64,000 nt of DNA from an uncultured Sphingomonas sp. (GTDB lineage Bacteria > Pseudomonadota > Alphaproteobacteria > Sphingomonadales > Sphingomonadaceae), in the NCBI RefSeq assembly GCF_934560975.1, contig NZ_CAKTFO010000008.1, forward strand, positions 35,492 through 99,491. Direction: 5' to 3'. The position numbers and the translations under genes are program-made. The stretch's first letter is position 1; each line of letters opens with the position of its first letter. Under the pieces are notes generated by a model. The model saw only the letters and a program-made list of their open reading frames with translations. It was not told where the DNA came from and ran no database searches. Below are positions 15,297 to 23,695 of this stretch, piece after piece.

Positions 15297-18293
15297 ATGG
15301 GCAAACTGGCCCGTATTGGTGTGACATCGACGACGGCACTCGCGTTCGCACTGCTGGCCGCGCCGGCCATGTCGCAGACCAGCCCTCCCCCGGCCGAAAG
15401 CCTGGGCAACGCTCCTGCCGCGCCTGGCACCAGCCCGGTGGGCTCATTCACGGCGCAGTCGGCTTCGCCAGCGCCGACCAGCCCGACCCCCGTGCCGCCG
15501 GACGGCGCATCGCCCGTGGAGGCGGACGCACCGCAGGAAATCGTGGTGACCGGCTTCCGCCGCAGCCTGGCCGAGGGCCTGTCCTTGAAGCGCGAAGCGG
15601 TGGGCGTCCGCGATTCGATCGTGGCCGAGGATATCGGCAAGTTTCCGGAAGCCAACGTCGCGGACTCGCTCCAGCGGATCCCCGGCGTTATCCTCAGCCG
15701 CGACGGCGCCTCCAACGAAGGGCAGCGGATCAGCATCCGCGGTCTCGGCTCCGAGTTCACCACCACCACGATCAACATGGCGCCAGTGCGGACCACGTCC
15801 TCGCTCAACGTCGGCAGCTCAAGCCGCGACTTCAATTATGACGTCTTCCCGTCGGAGCTGTTCGGCCGCGTCGATGTCTACAAGACGCCGCTCGCCAATT
15901 TGGAAGAGGGCGGCATCGGCGGCAATGTCGATCTGCAGACGCCCCGTCCCTTCGACAGCAAGGGTCGGGTCATCAGGTACACCGCGCAGGCGAACTACAA
16001 TACGGGATCGAAGCGTTGGGGGCCGCGCGGTTCGCTGCTGCTCAGCGACACGTTCGGCGACTTCGGCGTGCTGGTCGGCGCCGCTTACTCGAAGACGGTG
16101 AACGAGCGGTCGGGCTTCCAGTCGACAGGCGGCTACAATTCGTCCGTGATCGGGTCCGGCGGCTACAACACCCCGGCGGGACAGGCGCGGCCGCTGGTAG
16201 GTCCGTTCGAGTTCCAGCTCGACCTCGACAATCCCCGGGCCAATTTCGGCACGCTGACCCGCGCCCAGGTGGCCAACGGCCTGCTGCCACGCTTCTACCG
16301 CGTGTTCGCGTCCAGCAACGAGCGTGAGCGGCTGGGGCTGGTGGGGTCGGTCCAGTACAAGACCGATCACCTGGATATCAGCCTGGACGGCATCTACTCC
16401 AAGCTGAAGGACAATACGGACGAGGTCACGTTCGGCGTGCCGATCCGGAACACGCGCACGGTGGCGGGAACGACCAGCCCGGCCGGACGCGGCACCAATT
16501 CCGGCCTGATCCCGCTCGACGTGCGGCTGGACGATTACAACAATCTGTATGGCACGTTCGGCAACACCTCGATCCTGACCGAGAGCTTCTACCGGGATGC
16601 GGAAACCCGCTTCAGATATGGCATATTGCGCGCCGCATGGGACGTGACCGACGCGCTGAAACTGTCCGCGCAGGGCAATCTCAGCAGTAGCCGCGCTTAT
16701 GGTTCGCAGAACCGCATCGTGGCCAACATCTACGGCATCACCACCACGTTCGATCCTACCGACAACGTCTCCTACCCCGCGATCGGCACGCCGGTCGACA
16801 TCACCGATCCGCGCAGCTACACCGATCCGTCGATCGGTTTCGGCGATGCGTTCGAGACGGACAAGCAGCGAACGGCGCGCGCCGTGCTCGACTGGACCCC
16901 GGTTGACGACGGCAAGCAGATGTTCGCGCTCAAACTGGGCGGCAGTTACGTCTCCACCGAGAAGGAGATTTCGCGGCGCGATGCAAGCGCACTCGGCGCG
17001 AGTCGCACCCTGCCCGGCGGGGGCACGTTCCGAACGCTCGACGTCTTCTCGTACATGGACCCCCATGTGCAGTTCGGGCGCCTGCGCAACGGCGGCAATG
17101 CCGGCTTTCCGTCCCAATTCGCGACCTTTTCGCGCGATTTCGTGCTGAACACGCTGGATGCGAACGGCGCCAACCGTGCCGCGCCAGTGCTCCTCAACGG
17201 CTCGTTCAAGGCGGAGGAGGTCGTCAAGACGGGGTTCTTCGAGGTCAATTTCAAACTGCCGCTGTTCGGCAGCGAATTGCGCGGCAATGCCGGCGTCCGC
17301 TATTCGGACACACGGACGATCATCAACAATTATGTCAGCGCCGGCGGCGGCAACTTCCAACCGGCGGAGCGCCGGGGCGGCTATGACAATTGGCTCCCCT
17401 CCGCCAGCCTGTCGTTCGACGTCACGCCAAAGCTGACCATTCGCGCATCGGCGGGGCAGACGATCACCCGCAACGCCCTGTCGACGATCGCCGGCAGCAC
17501 GGTCGTGCCCAACGTGTTCAGCGCGGACGTGACCGTCGGCAATCCGGACCTGCTGCCGCAACTGTCGGATCAATATGATCTGGTTGGCGAGTGGTATTTC
17601 GCGCCGGGCGCCCTGATCAGCGTCGGCGTGTTCCAGAAGGACATCCAGAACCGGCCGTTCGCGTTCCAGGACTTCGTGGCATTCGGCTCGCTGGGCCTGC
17701 CGTCAAGCGCGTTCAACGCGCCGTCCCTGGGCTTTGCCGACGGCACCATCCCGGGGGATTTCCAGATCCGCCGAACCCTGACGATCAATCAGGGCGAGTT
17801 GAACCTCAAGGGCCTGGAAGTCGGCTACCAGCAGAATTTCACTTTCCTGCCGGCACCTTTCGACGGCCTGGGCGTGACGAGCAGCTTCACCTATATCGAC
17901 CAGAAGGGCGGCGACTTCGTCACGTCACAGGGGACGCGCACCTCCATCTCGTTCGTGCCCGATTATTCCTACAGCATTACCGGTTTCTACGAAAAGGGGC
18001 CGTTCTCCCTCCGCGCCTCCTATAATTACCGGGGAAAGACGGGCACGTCGTTCAACAATCTCGGCAATGACCAGATCGTCTACTTCGCGCCGCAGGGCTA
18101 TCTGGATGCGACGGTGAGCTACCGCATCAACGACTTCATCGAATTGCGCGTCGATGCGCTGAACCTCACCAACGTGAACACCTATACCTATTACGAAAAC
18201 CCGGATCAGCCGAGCGGCAACGGCAAGTCGCGCCGGGACAACAGCTTCTTCAACGGGACGACCGTCTCGTTCGGCATCCGCGGCAGGTTCTGA
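15297..18293 (+). CDS. TonB-dependent receptor, ~1000-residue glycan class
   Basis: 998 residues from the ATG at 15297, which follows GAGGAGGGGG; an earlier in-frame ATG lies inside the operator. Signal peptide to about AMSQ (26), then a Pro/Ala-rich linker (27-80), TonB box EIVVTG (81-86), plug (PEANVADSLQRIPGV; ISIRGLGSEF) and a long barrel ending in GIRGRF with the terminal aromatic. This length class imports oligosaccharides in Xanthomonas, Caulobacter and sphingomonads. With GH105, KduI and DUF2264/4861 beside it, unsaturated galacturonan or rhamnogalacturonan fragments are the likely cargo. Probably controlled by the adjacent FadR-type regulator. Confidence 0.92.
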   Translation: MGKLARIGVTSTTALAFALLAAPAMSQTSPPPAESLGNAPAAPGTSPVGSFTAQSASPAPTSPTPVPPDGASPVEADAPQEIVVTGFRRSLAEGLSLKREAVGVRDSIVAEDIGKFPEANVADSLQRIPGVILSRDGASNEGQRISIRGLGSEFTTTTINMAPVRTTSSLNVGSSSRDFNYDVFPSELFGRVDVYKTPLANLEEGGIGGNVDLQTPRPFDSKGRVIRYTAQANYNTGSKRWGPRGSLLLSDTFGDFGVLVGAAYSKTVNERSGFQSTGGYNSSVIGSGGYNTPAGQARPLVGPFEFQLDLDNPRANFGTLTRAQVANGLLPRFYRVFASSNERERLGLVGSVQYKTDHLDISLDGIYSKLKDNTDEVTFGVPIRNTRTVAGTTSPAGRGTNSGLIPLDVRLDDYNNLYGTFGNTSILTESFYRDAETRFRYGILRAAWDVTDALKLSAQGNLSSSRAYGSQNRIVANIYGITTTFDPTDNVSYPAIGTPVDITDPRSYTDPSIGFGDAFETDKQRTARAVLDWTPVDDGKQMFALKLGGSYVSTEKEISRRDASALGASRTLPGGGTFRTLDVFSYMDPHVQFGRLRNGGNAGFPSQFATFSRDFVLNTLDANGANRAAPVLLNGSFKAEEVVKTGFFEVNFKLPLFGSELRGNAGVRYSDTRTIINNYVSAGGGNFQPAERRGGYDNWLPSASLSFDVTPKLTIRASAGQTITRNALSTIAGSTVVPNVFSADVTVGNPDLLPQLSDQYDLVGEWYFAPGALISVGVFQKDIQNRPFAFQDFVAFGSLGLPSSAFNAPSLGFADGTIPGDFQIRRTLTINQGELNLKGLEVGYQQNFTFLPAPFDGLGVTSSFTYIDQKGGDFVTSQGTRTSISFVPDYSYSITGFYEKGPFSLRASYNYRGKTGTSFNNLGNDQIVYFAPQGYLDATVSYRINDFIELRVDALNLTNVNTYTYYENPDQPSGNGKSRRDNSFFNGTTVSFGIRGRF

Positions 18294-18300
18294 GCGCCGT

Positions 18301-18337
18301 CCGGGCACGTCCGGCCTGACATGCCGGATGTGCCGGG
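18301..18337. other. Imperfect 14-bp hairpin after the receptor gene
   Basis: The arms at 18301-18314 and 18324-18337 pair with one wobble and one mismatch, 7 bases after the receptor stop, with no T-tract. It could lower read-through into the GH105 gene and help set different receptor and enzyme levels. Confidence 0.45.
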
Positions 18338-18472
18338 CGCGGAAAGGCGGTAGGCTCTCGCCCCGCAAGCGAACTCGACAGGCCGGCATGAAGCCGCTGC
18401 CCCCAGCGGCGGCTTCATCTCGCCATTCCCGAACTGGCGACCGCCGGCCCCAAGACTTCTGGAGAAACATGC

Positions 18473-19603
18473 ATGATCGGCCGACTTCTGACACCCGTCG
18501 CGATCGTCGTCGCGGCCGCCTCCCCTACCTTGGTCCACGCCGAAGCGACGCCGATCGCGACGGCGACGCGGATGGCGGAATGGCAGCTCGCGCGGCTGAA
18601 GGATCCGGGCCGCGCCAGCAAGGCGACCACCAACCCACGGTCGTGGGAGCAGGCCGTGTTCTGGGTCGGCATGACCGCTCTGGCGGATGCCGGGGCGCCG
18701 CCGCAGATCAAGGCCGCCATCCTCGAAATGGGGCGGGCCAATGGCTGGCAACCGGGCGCGAAGCCCTATTTCGCCGACGACCATGCGATCACGCAAAGCT
18801 ATTTGTGGGCGGCGGAGCATGGCGCGGGTGCCGCGGCGCGCAGCCCGACCCAGGCGACGTTCGACCAGGTGGTCAACAAGCCCTCCGTCACCACCCTGGC
18901 CTTCTACGTCCCGCCGGAAGGATATGACGCCGCCGAATGCCTCACCCGCTGGTGCTGGTGCGACGCGCTGTTCATGGCGCCGCCCGCGCTGCTGGAATTG
19001 AGCCGTCAATCCGGCGATCTCCGCTACCGCGCGTTCGCGCTGCGCGAGTTCTGGGCGACCACCGACTTCCTGTACGACCCCGTGGAACGCCTTTATTACC
19101 GGGACAGCCGCTTCTTCGAGCGGCGCGACCAGCAGCAGCGCAAACAATTCTGGTCGCGCGGCAATGGCTGGGTCTTCGCCGGCCTGGCGCGCAGCATCCC
19201 GCTGATCCCCAAGGACAGTCCCGATCGCCGGCGGATGGAGGCGTTGTTCAAGGAGATGGCGGCCAAGCTGCGCACCTTGCAGAAACCGGACGGCTATTGG
19301 GCCCCGTCGCTGCTGGCGCCGGAAAACGCCCCGCCCGAAGCTAGCGGCACGGGCTTCTTCACCTACGGCATGGCGTGGGGCGTGCGCACCGGCCTGTTGC
19401 CCCGCGCGGAATATGAGCCCGTCGCCCGCCGGGGGTGGACGGCCATGCAGCGGGCGGTGCAACCCGATGGCGGCCTCGGCTGGGTCCAGCAGGTGAGCGA
19501 CCGGCCCGACAAGGTGGAGGCCAAGGACACGCAATATTACGGCGTCGGCGCATTCCTGCTCGCCGCGACCGAGATTGCGGCGCTCGATCGCACAGCCCGC
19601 TGA
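18473..19603 (+). CDS. Glycoside hydrolase family 105 (unsaturated rhamnogalacturonyl/uronyl hydrolase)
   Basis: 376 residues with a signal peptide (cleavage near VHAE, 23), so periplasmic. GH105 enzymes hydrate and remove the 4,5-unsaturated uronic acid left at the non-reducing end by pectate or rhamnogalacturonan lyases. The (alpha/alpha)6 barrel motifs are present: YFADDHAITQSYL, TRWCWCDALFMAPPAL (catalytic Asp in the CDALF segment), WSRGNGWVFAGLA and ASGTGFFTYGMAWGV. The product (5-dehydro-4-deoxy-glucuronate) is the substrate of KduI, encoded 14 bases downstream. GGAG lies 8 bases before the ATG. Confidence 0.92.
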   Translation: MIGRLLTPVAIVVAAASPTLVHAEATPIATATRMAEWQLARLKDPGRASKATTNPRSWEQAVFWVGMTALADAGAPPQIKAAILEMGRANGWQPGAKPYFADDHAITQSYLWAAEHGAGAAARSPTQATFDQVVNKPSVTTLAFYVPPEGYDAAECLTRWCWCDALFMAPPALLELSRQSGDLRYRAFALREFWATTDFLYDPVERLYYRDSRFFERRDQQQRKQFWSRGNGWVFAGLARSIPLIPKDSPDRRRMEALFKEMAAKLRTLQKPDGYWAPSLLAPENAPPEASGTGFFTYGMAWGVRTGLLPRAEYEPVARRGWTAMQRAVQPDGGLGWVQQVSDRPDKVEAKDTQYYGVGAFLLAATEIAALDRTAR

Positions 19604-19617
19604 TCGAGGATCCAGGC

Positions 19618-20454
19618 GTGTATCAGAAGACGTTCTACGGCACTCACCCCGACATGATGGCGGGCGCATCCAACCAGGATCTGCGCGACCGCCATCTGGT
19701 GACCGGATTGTTCCGCGACGGCCAGGTCGTGCTGACCTATTCGCATGGGGAACGGTTCATCATCGGCGGGGCCGTCCCCACGGGCTCGCCGCTGCCGCTG
19801 CCGGTGCAGACCGAGCCGGAAAGCAGCGCGGGCCACCCGCTGCTGGAACGGCGCGAACTCGGCGTGGTCAATATCGGGGCGGGCGAAGGCACCATAACGG
19901 TGGACGGGCACAGCTTCGTTCTGGCGCGCCATGAGGCCTTGTATGTGCCCATGGGCTCGCGCGACGTGACCTTTGCGGGCATGGGTGCGCGCTTCTACCT
20001 GTTGAGCGTGCCTGCCCATGCGGCGTTTCCGTTGCGCAAGGTGACGCTGGGCGACACCGATCCGATGCGGCGCGGCAGCGCGGACACCTCCAACGACCGC
20101 ATGATCTACCAGCTGGTTCTGCCGCACCTCTGCACCAGTGCGTCCCTGTGCCTGGGGCTGACGCAGCTGAAGCCGGGATCGGTGTGGAACACCATGCCGC
20201 CCCATGTTCATGAGCGTCGCAGCGAGATCTACCTGTATTGCGACCTTCCGGCGGACAATCGCGTGTTCCACTATATGGGGCAGCCGGACGCTTTGCGCCA
20301 CATCGTCGTCCGGGACGAGGAAGCCGTGATCTCGCCGCCCTGGTCGGTCCACATGGGCGCCGGCACCAGCAACTACACCTTCATCTGGGCGATGGCGGGC
20401 GAGAACCAGGATTATAACGACATGGACGTGTGCGACATCTGCCAGCTGCGTTGA
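19618..20454 (+). CDS. kduI: 5-dehydro-4-deoxy-D-glucuronate isomerase
   Basis: 278 residues, the family length, from a GTG at 19618 with GAGGA upstream. Cupin-fold metalloenzyme that converts 5-dehydro-4-deoxy-D-glucuronate (DKI) to 2,5-diketo-3-deoxygluconate in pectin and glycosaminoglycan breakdown. The metal ligands appear as His196, His198, Glu203 (PPHVHERRSE) and His245 (WSVHMG), matching the known enzyme's positions. MAGENQDYNDMD near the C-terminus is also typical. It closes the locus; no kduD was seen in the window. Confidence 0.95.
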   Translation: MYQKTFYGTHPDMMAGASNQDLRDRHLVTGLFRDGQVVLTYSHGERFIIGGAVPTGSPLPLPVQTEPESSAGHPLLERRELGVVNIGAGEGTITVDGHSFVLARHEALYVPMGSRDVTFAGMGARFYLLSVPAHAAFPLRKVTLGDTDPMRRGSADTSNDRMIYQLVLPHLCTSASLCLGLTQLKPGSVWNTMPPHVHERRSEIYLYCDLPADNRVFHYMGQPDALRHIVVRDEEAVISPPWSVHMGAGTSNYTFIWAMAGENQDYNDMDVCDICQLR

Positions 20455-20505
20455 GCAATTCGGGATCTTTCCAGGCGAGGGACGGCGGCTGAGGTTTTGG
20501 GGCGG

Positions 20506-20536
20506 ACCGTCGCGATCCGGGCGGGATCGCGATGGT
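20506..20536 (+). terminator. Strong hairpin after kduI
   Basis: ACCGTCGCGATCC (20506-20518) pairs with GGATCGCGATGGT (20524-20536) across a 5-base loop, 13 bp with one G-T pair. It is placed 51 bases after the kduI stop. There is no T-run, so termination efficiency is uncertain. Confidence 0.5.
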
Positions 20537-20887
20537 ACGTCCGTGTCCAGGCGGGTGCATCCGGCCCGAAGCCCTTGCCGAACCGCACGCCGTCCCCGAC
20601 GCGGACGGCATCGTCCGGCGGACGGACCATCACGAGGTGCGCCGCGCGTGAACTATGCCCTGCCCCCGCTCGGTCACAGGGCTCGCCGACGCGCTTGCCC
20701 AGTTCCGCGGCGGAGCGTGGAGAACATGGCGGAGGCGGCCCGCGTGCTTGCCGAACGCGCGGGTCGGAGCCGGACGTCCGCCTGACTCACGCATTTCACG
20801 CCGGCCTCGGCATCACAGAACAGGCCTGAAGCGGGCCGGTCCCCGCATCGATCCGGCCCACCGATCGCCGTCAGGCGCGCGCGGCGA
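20537..20887. other. Intergenic stretch without a recognisable gene
   Basis: About 350 bases between kduI and the convergent LOV kinase gene. Short frames here have no recognisable domain and no ribosome site. Confidence 0.4.
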
Positions 20888-22654
20888 TCACACCAGTGCG
20901 GCGCCGAAATCCGAACGTCGGCGGCGCTGCGCATTCTCTAGCCCGCGATTGAGCGCCTGGCGGATGCGGTCGAGCAACTCGGAGCGGCGATACGGCTTGC
21001 TGACCACGTCGGTCGCCCGCGCGCGCGGGCCGTTTACCACCAATTCCTCATTATAGCCGGTGGTCATCAGGATCGACACGGACGGATCGCGCTCGCAGAT
21101 CGCGTCGGCCAGCGCGAGGCCGTTCATGCCGCCGGGCATGACCAGGTCGGTGAACAAAAGGTCGATCCGCGCTTCGCCATGCGTGGCTTCAAAGAAGCGC
21201 AGCGCCTCCTCCCCGTTCAATGCCGTGGACACGCGATAGCCCGCGCTCTCCAGGATCTCGCGCGCGACCACCAACACCTCCTCATGATCTTCGACGACAA
21301 GGATGTGCTGCGGCTCGCGTTCGTCGATCACCGCCATGGCGGGGACGTGCGGCTTCGCGTCGATACTCCGGTCCTCCACCGGCTGCTCTGGCTGCAATGC
21401 GGGAAACAGCATCCGGATCGTGGTGCCCTTGCCGGGCGTGCTGTCGATCTCCAACCGCCCGCCGGACTGGCGCACGAACCCGCTCGCCATCGCCAGGCCC
21501 AATCCCGTGCCCTTGCCCGTGCCCTTGGTGGTGAAGAACGGCTCGGTGGCGCGTTCCAGCACCGCGGCCGGCATGCCCTGCCCCTGATCCTCGACCTCCA
21601 GCGCGACATAGTCGCCCGGCGGCAGCTCATGCGCCTCGCCCTCGCCCTCCAGCCGGACGGGCTTCGTCAGGATGGTGACCACGCCGCCATCGGGCATGGC
21701 GTCGCAGGCGTTGTTGACGATGTTGAGCAGCGCCATTTCCAGCTGGTCGGGATCGATCACCACATGGCGCAGACCACGCCGTAGGCTGAGGTGGATGTCG
21801 ACCTGCTTGTTGACCGCGCTCTCGATCAGCTCGCAGAACTCCGTCACCAGTTGCGTCAGGTCGAGCGGGCGGGGCTCCAGCCGGGTCTTGCGGGCAAAGG
21901 CCAGCAGTTGCCGGGTCAGCTTGGCGCCGCGCTCGGCGGCGGACTGCGCCGCCGCGACATAGCGTTTGATCCGTACCGGATCGTTGGTCGCCGTCACCAG
22001 CTCAAGGTTGCCATTCACGACCTGCAGCAGATTATTGAAGTCATGGGCCAGGCCGGCCGTCAGCTGCCCGATCGACTCCATCTTCTGCGCCTGCCGGAAC
22101 GACTGCTCCGTATTCCGGCGGCGGGTGACGTCCAGCTGGCTGGCGAAGAAATAGAGCAGATCGCCGTCCGTATTGTACACCGGGCCGATGAAAACCGCGT
22201 TCCAGAACGGTGTGCCGTCGCGACGATAGTTCAGCAATTCCAGCGCGATGGAAGATTTTGCCTCCACCGTGTCCCGCATTTCGGCAACGGCATTGCGGTC
22301 GGTCTGCGCACCCTGGAGGAAGCGGCAGTTGCGACCGAGCACCTCATCCTCCTCATAGCCGGTAAGGTCGAGAAAGGCCTTGTTGGCGAACACGATCGGA
22401 TTGTCCGGCTTGTTCGGATCCGTCAGGATCATGGGCATGCGGGTCATCTCGATCGCCGCGAAGAAGACGCCGCCGCGTTCGTCCAGATTGGGATCGGTGA
22501 TCGTGCTTTCGCGCCAGTGATGCAGCCCCGGCCGTTCGATCGGCTCGTTCGCGCCCGTATCCATGCTGCCTTTGGCGGGACGACCCGCCGCAAGTCCGGT
22601 CCGGTCTACATCCGTGTGCGGGCCATGATCGTCCGGTTCGCCTTGATCGGTCAT
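20888..22654 (-). CDS. LOV-domain hybrid histidine kinase (blue-light sensor)
   Basis: 588 residues from the ATG at 22654; an ATG at 22564 with AAAGG upstream is a good alternative. Soluble. LOV/PAS domain (~70-180) with the flavin-binding signature GRNCRFLQG, whose Cys110 forms the light-induced FMN adduct. Then a HisKA with His204 (GLAHDFNNLL), HATPase (IVNNACDAMPDGG; DQGQGMP; GKGTGLGLAM) and a C-terminal receiver (~450-575) with phospho-acceptor Asp503 (LLFTDLVMPGG). This matches the LOV hybrid kinases that feed light into general stress and adhesion control in alphaproteobacteria. The photolyase at 37120 and stress genes nearby fit that theme, but no direct link is visible. Confidence 0.92.
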   Translation of the reverse strand: MTDQGEPDDHGPHTDVDRTGLAAGRPAKGSMDTGANEPIERPGLHHWRESTITDPNLDERGGVFFAAIEMTRMPMILTDPNKPDNPIVFANKAFLDLTGYEEDEVLGRNCRFLQGAQTDRNAVAEMRDTVEAKSSIALELLNYRRDGTPFWNAVFIGPVYNTDGDLLYFFASQLDVTRRRNTEQSFRQAQKMESIGQLTAGLAHDFNNLLQVVNGNLELVTATNDPVRIKRYVAAAQSAAERGAKLTRQLLAFARKTRLEPRPLDLTQLVTEFCELIESAVNKQVDIHLSLRRGLRHVVIDPDQLEMALLNIVNNACDAMPDGGVVTILTKPVRLEGEGEAHELPPGDYVALEVEDQGQGMPAAVLERATEPFFTTKGTGKGTGLGLAMASGFVRQSGGRLEIDSTPGKGTTIRMLFPALQPEQPVEDRSIDAKPHVPAMAVIDEREPQHILVVEDHEEVLVVAREILESAGYRVSTALNGEEALRFFEATHGEARIDLLFTDLVMPGGMNGLALADAICERDPSVSILMTTGYNEELVVNGPRARATDVVSKPYRRSELLDRIRQALNRGLENAQRRRRSDFGAALV

Positions 22655-23023
22655 GATGCAAGGCGGTACGCCGCGATCCATGTTTGTCCAGCAAGATTCG
22701 ATGCATAAGGGTGGAGTCCCTGCTCCCCGGATGCCTGGGCAGGGGCACCCCAGACGCACGCCATGCCGGCGTAACGGACGCGCTTTAGCTCTGCCAGCGA
22801 GCGAGCCGGTGCCGGCCGGTCAATGGCGCCGTATCAGGATCGAGGCGAAACCGCACCGCGTCGCTGAGGCGGAGCATCCTCTGGCCACCCGCAATCCCAA
22901 TTAGCGGCACCCTCGGCCCGCTAGATCGTGTGGATGTCGGCAACGCTTTGCGTCTCGGCGGGTTGAGCCGTTCTGCCGCACCGATGCGCGCGGCAGAGTT
23001 TCCGCGAGCCCCCAACACGGAGC
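22655..23023. other. Divergent intergenic region, LOV kinase and DUF892 gene
   Basis: About 370 bases with both 5' ends. No coding signal. The nearest thing to an EcfG-type -35 before the DUF892 gene is GGCAAC at about 22939, one insertion away from GGAAC, too weak to call. Confidence 0.35.
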
Positions 23024-23533
23024 ATGGCCATGTCGACCCCCGAAGATCTCAAGGATCTCTACACTGACGAACTCAAGGACCTCTGGTCGGCCAACGACCA
23101 GATGAAGCGTCTCGTCAAGAAGATCACGACCAAGGCCAGCGACGCCAAGCTCAAGGAGATGCTCCAGCATTCCGTGGAGGGCATCGACAAGCATACCGAC
23201 GTGCTGAAGGAGCTGCTCGCCGCGCAGGACGAAAAGACCGCCAAGGAGCATTGCAAGGGCATGGAGGGCCTGGTCGAGGAAGCGACCAAGCATATCGTCG
23301 AGGAGGGTCCGAAAAAGGGACCGTTGCTGGACGCGATCATCATCGCCCAATATCAGCGCATGACCCATTACGGCATTGCCGGCTTCGGCACCGCGGCCGC
23401 CTATGCGGAGGCGCTTGGCCTGTCGGATGACACCGCCAGGCTGAAGGAGGCGACCGACGAAATCTATGGCGGCGACGAATATATGAACAAGCTTGCCGAA
23501 ACCTCGGTCAACCTCCAGGCCGCCGAAGACTGA
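23024..23533 (+). CDS. DUF892 ferritin-like protein, YciE/YciF family
   Basis: 169 residues, a four-helix ferritin-like protein: EDLKDLYTDELKDLW at the N-terminus, HTDVLKELL in the second helix, and QRMTHYGIAGFGTAAAYAEALG with the conserved histidine in the third. The family is induced by osmotic, oxidative and general stress; some members bind a di-metal site and act on peroxide. A second, diverged copy lies at 26800-27276, with DUF2945 beside it. An ATG six bases further in is an equally good start. Confidence 0.9.
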   Translation: MAMSTPEDLKDLYTDELKDLWSANDQMKRLVKKITTKASDAKLKEMLQHSVEGIDKHTDVLKELLAAQDEKTAKEHCKGMEGLVEEATKHIVEEGPKKGPLLDAIIIAQYQRMTHYGIAGFGTAAAYAEALGLSDDTARLKEATDEIYGGDEYMNKLAETSVNLQAAED

Positions 23534-23556
23534 GGACCCACTCACTCGTTCTTGCA

Positions 23557-23582
23557 CCGCCGGTTCCGATCGGAACCGGCGG
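23557..23582. terminator. Perfect palindromic hairpin between convergent genes
   Basis: A 26-base perfect palindrome (11-bp arms CCGCCGGTTCC plus GATC), 24 bases after the DUF892 stop and between convergent genes. It could end transcription from either side, though T-runs are missing. Confidence 0.5.
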
Positions 23583-23695
23583 AAAGGATCAAACTGCGGC
23601 AGCGTCCCTTCGGCCCTGCCTGCCCCATTGAACGAGGAAGCCGGCATCGGGCGGACCGGCTATTGTTCCGCTGCCCGCCCCAAGGCCCCGGCCCT

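Noticed and set aside
20655..21056. Possible small gene after kduI
   Set aside because: The frame runs into the antisense of the LOV kinase gene and changes character at the boundary, so it is a composite of noise and shadow.
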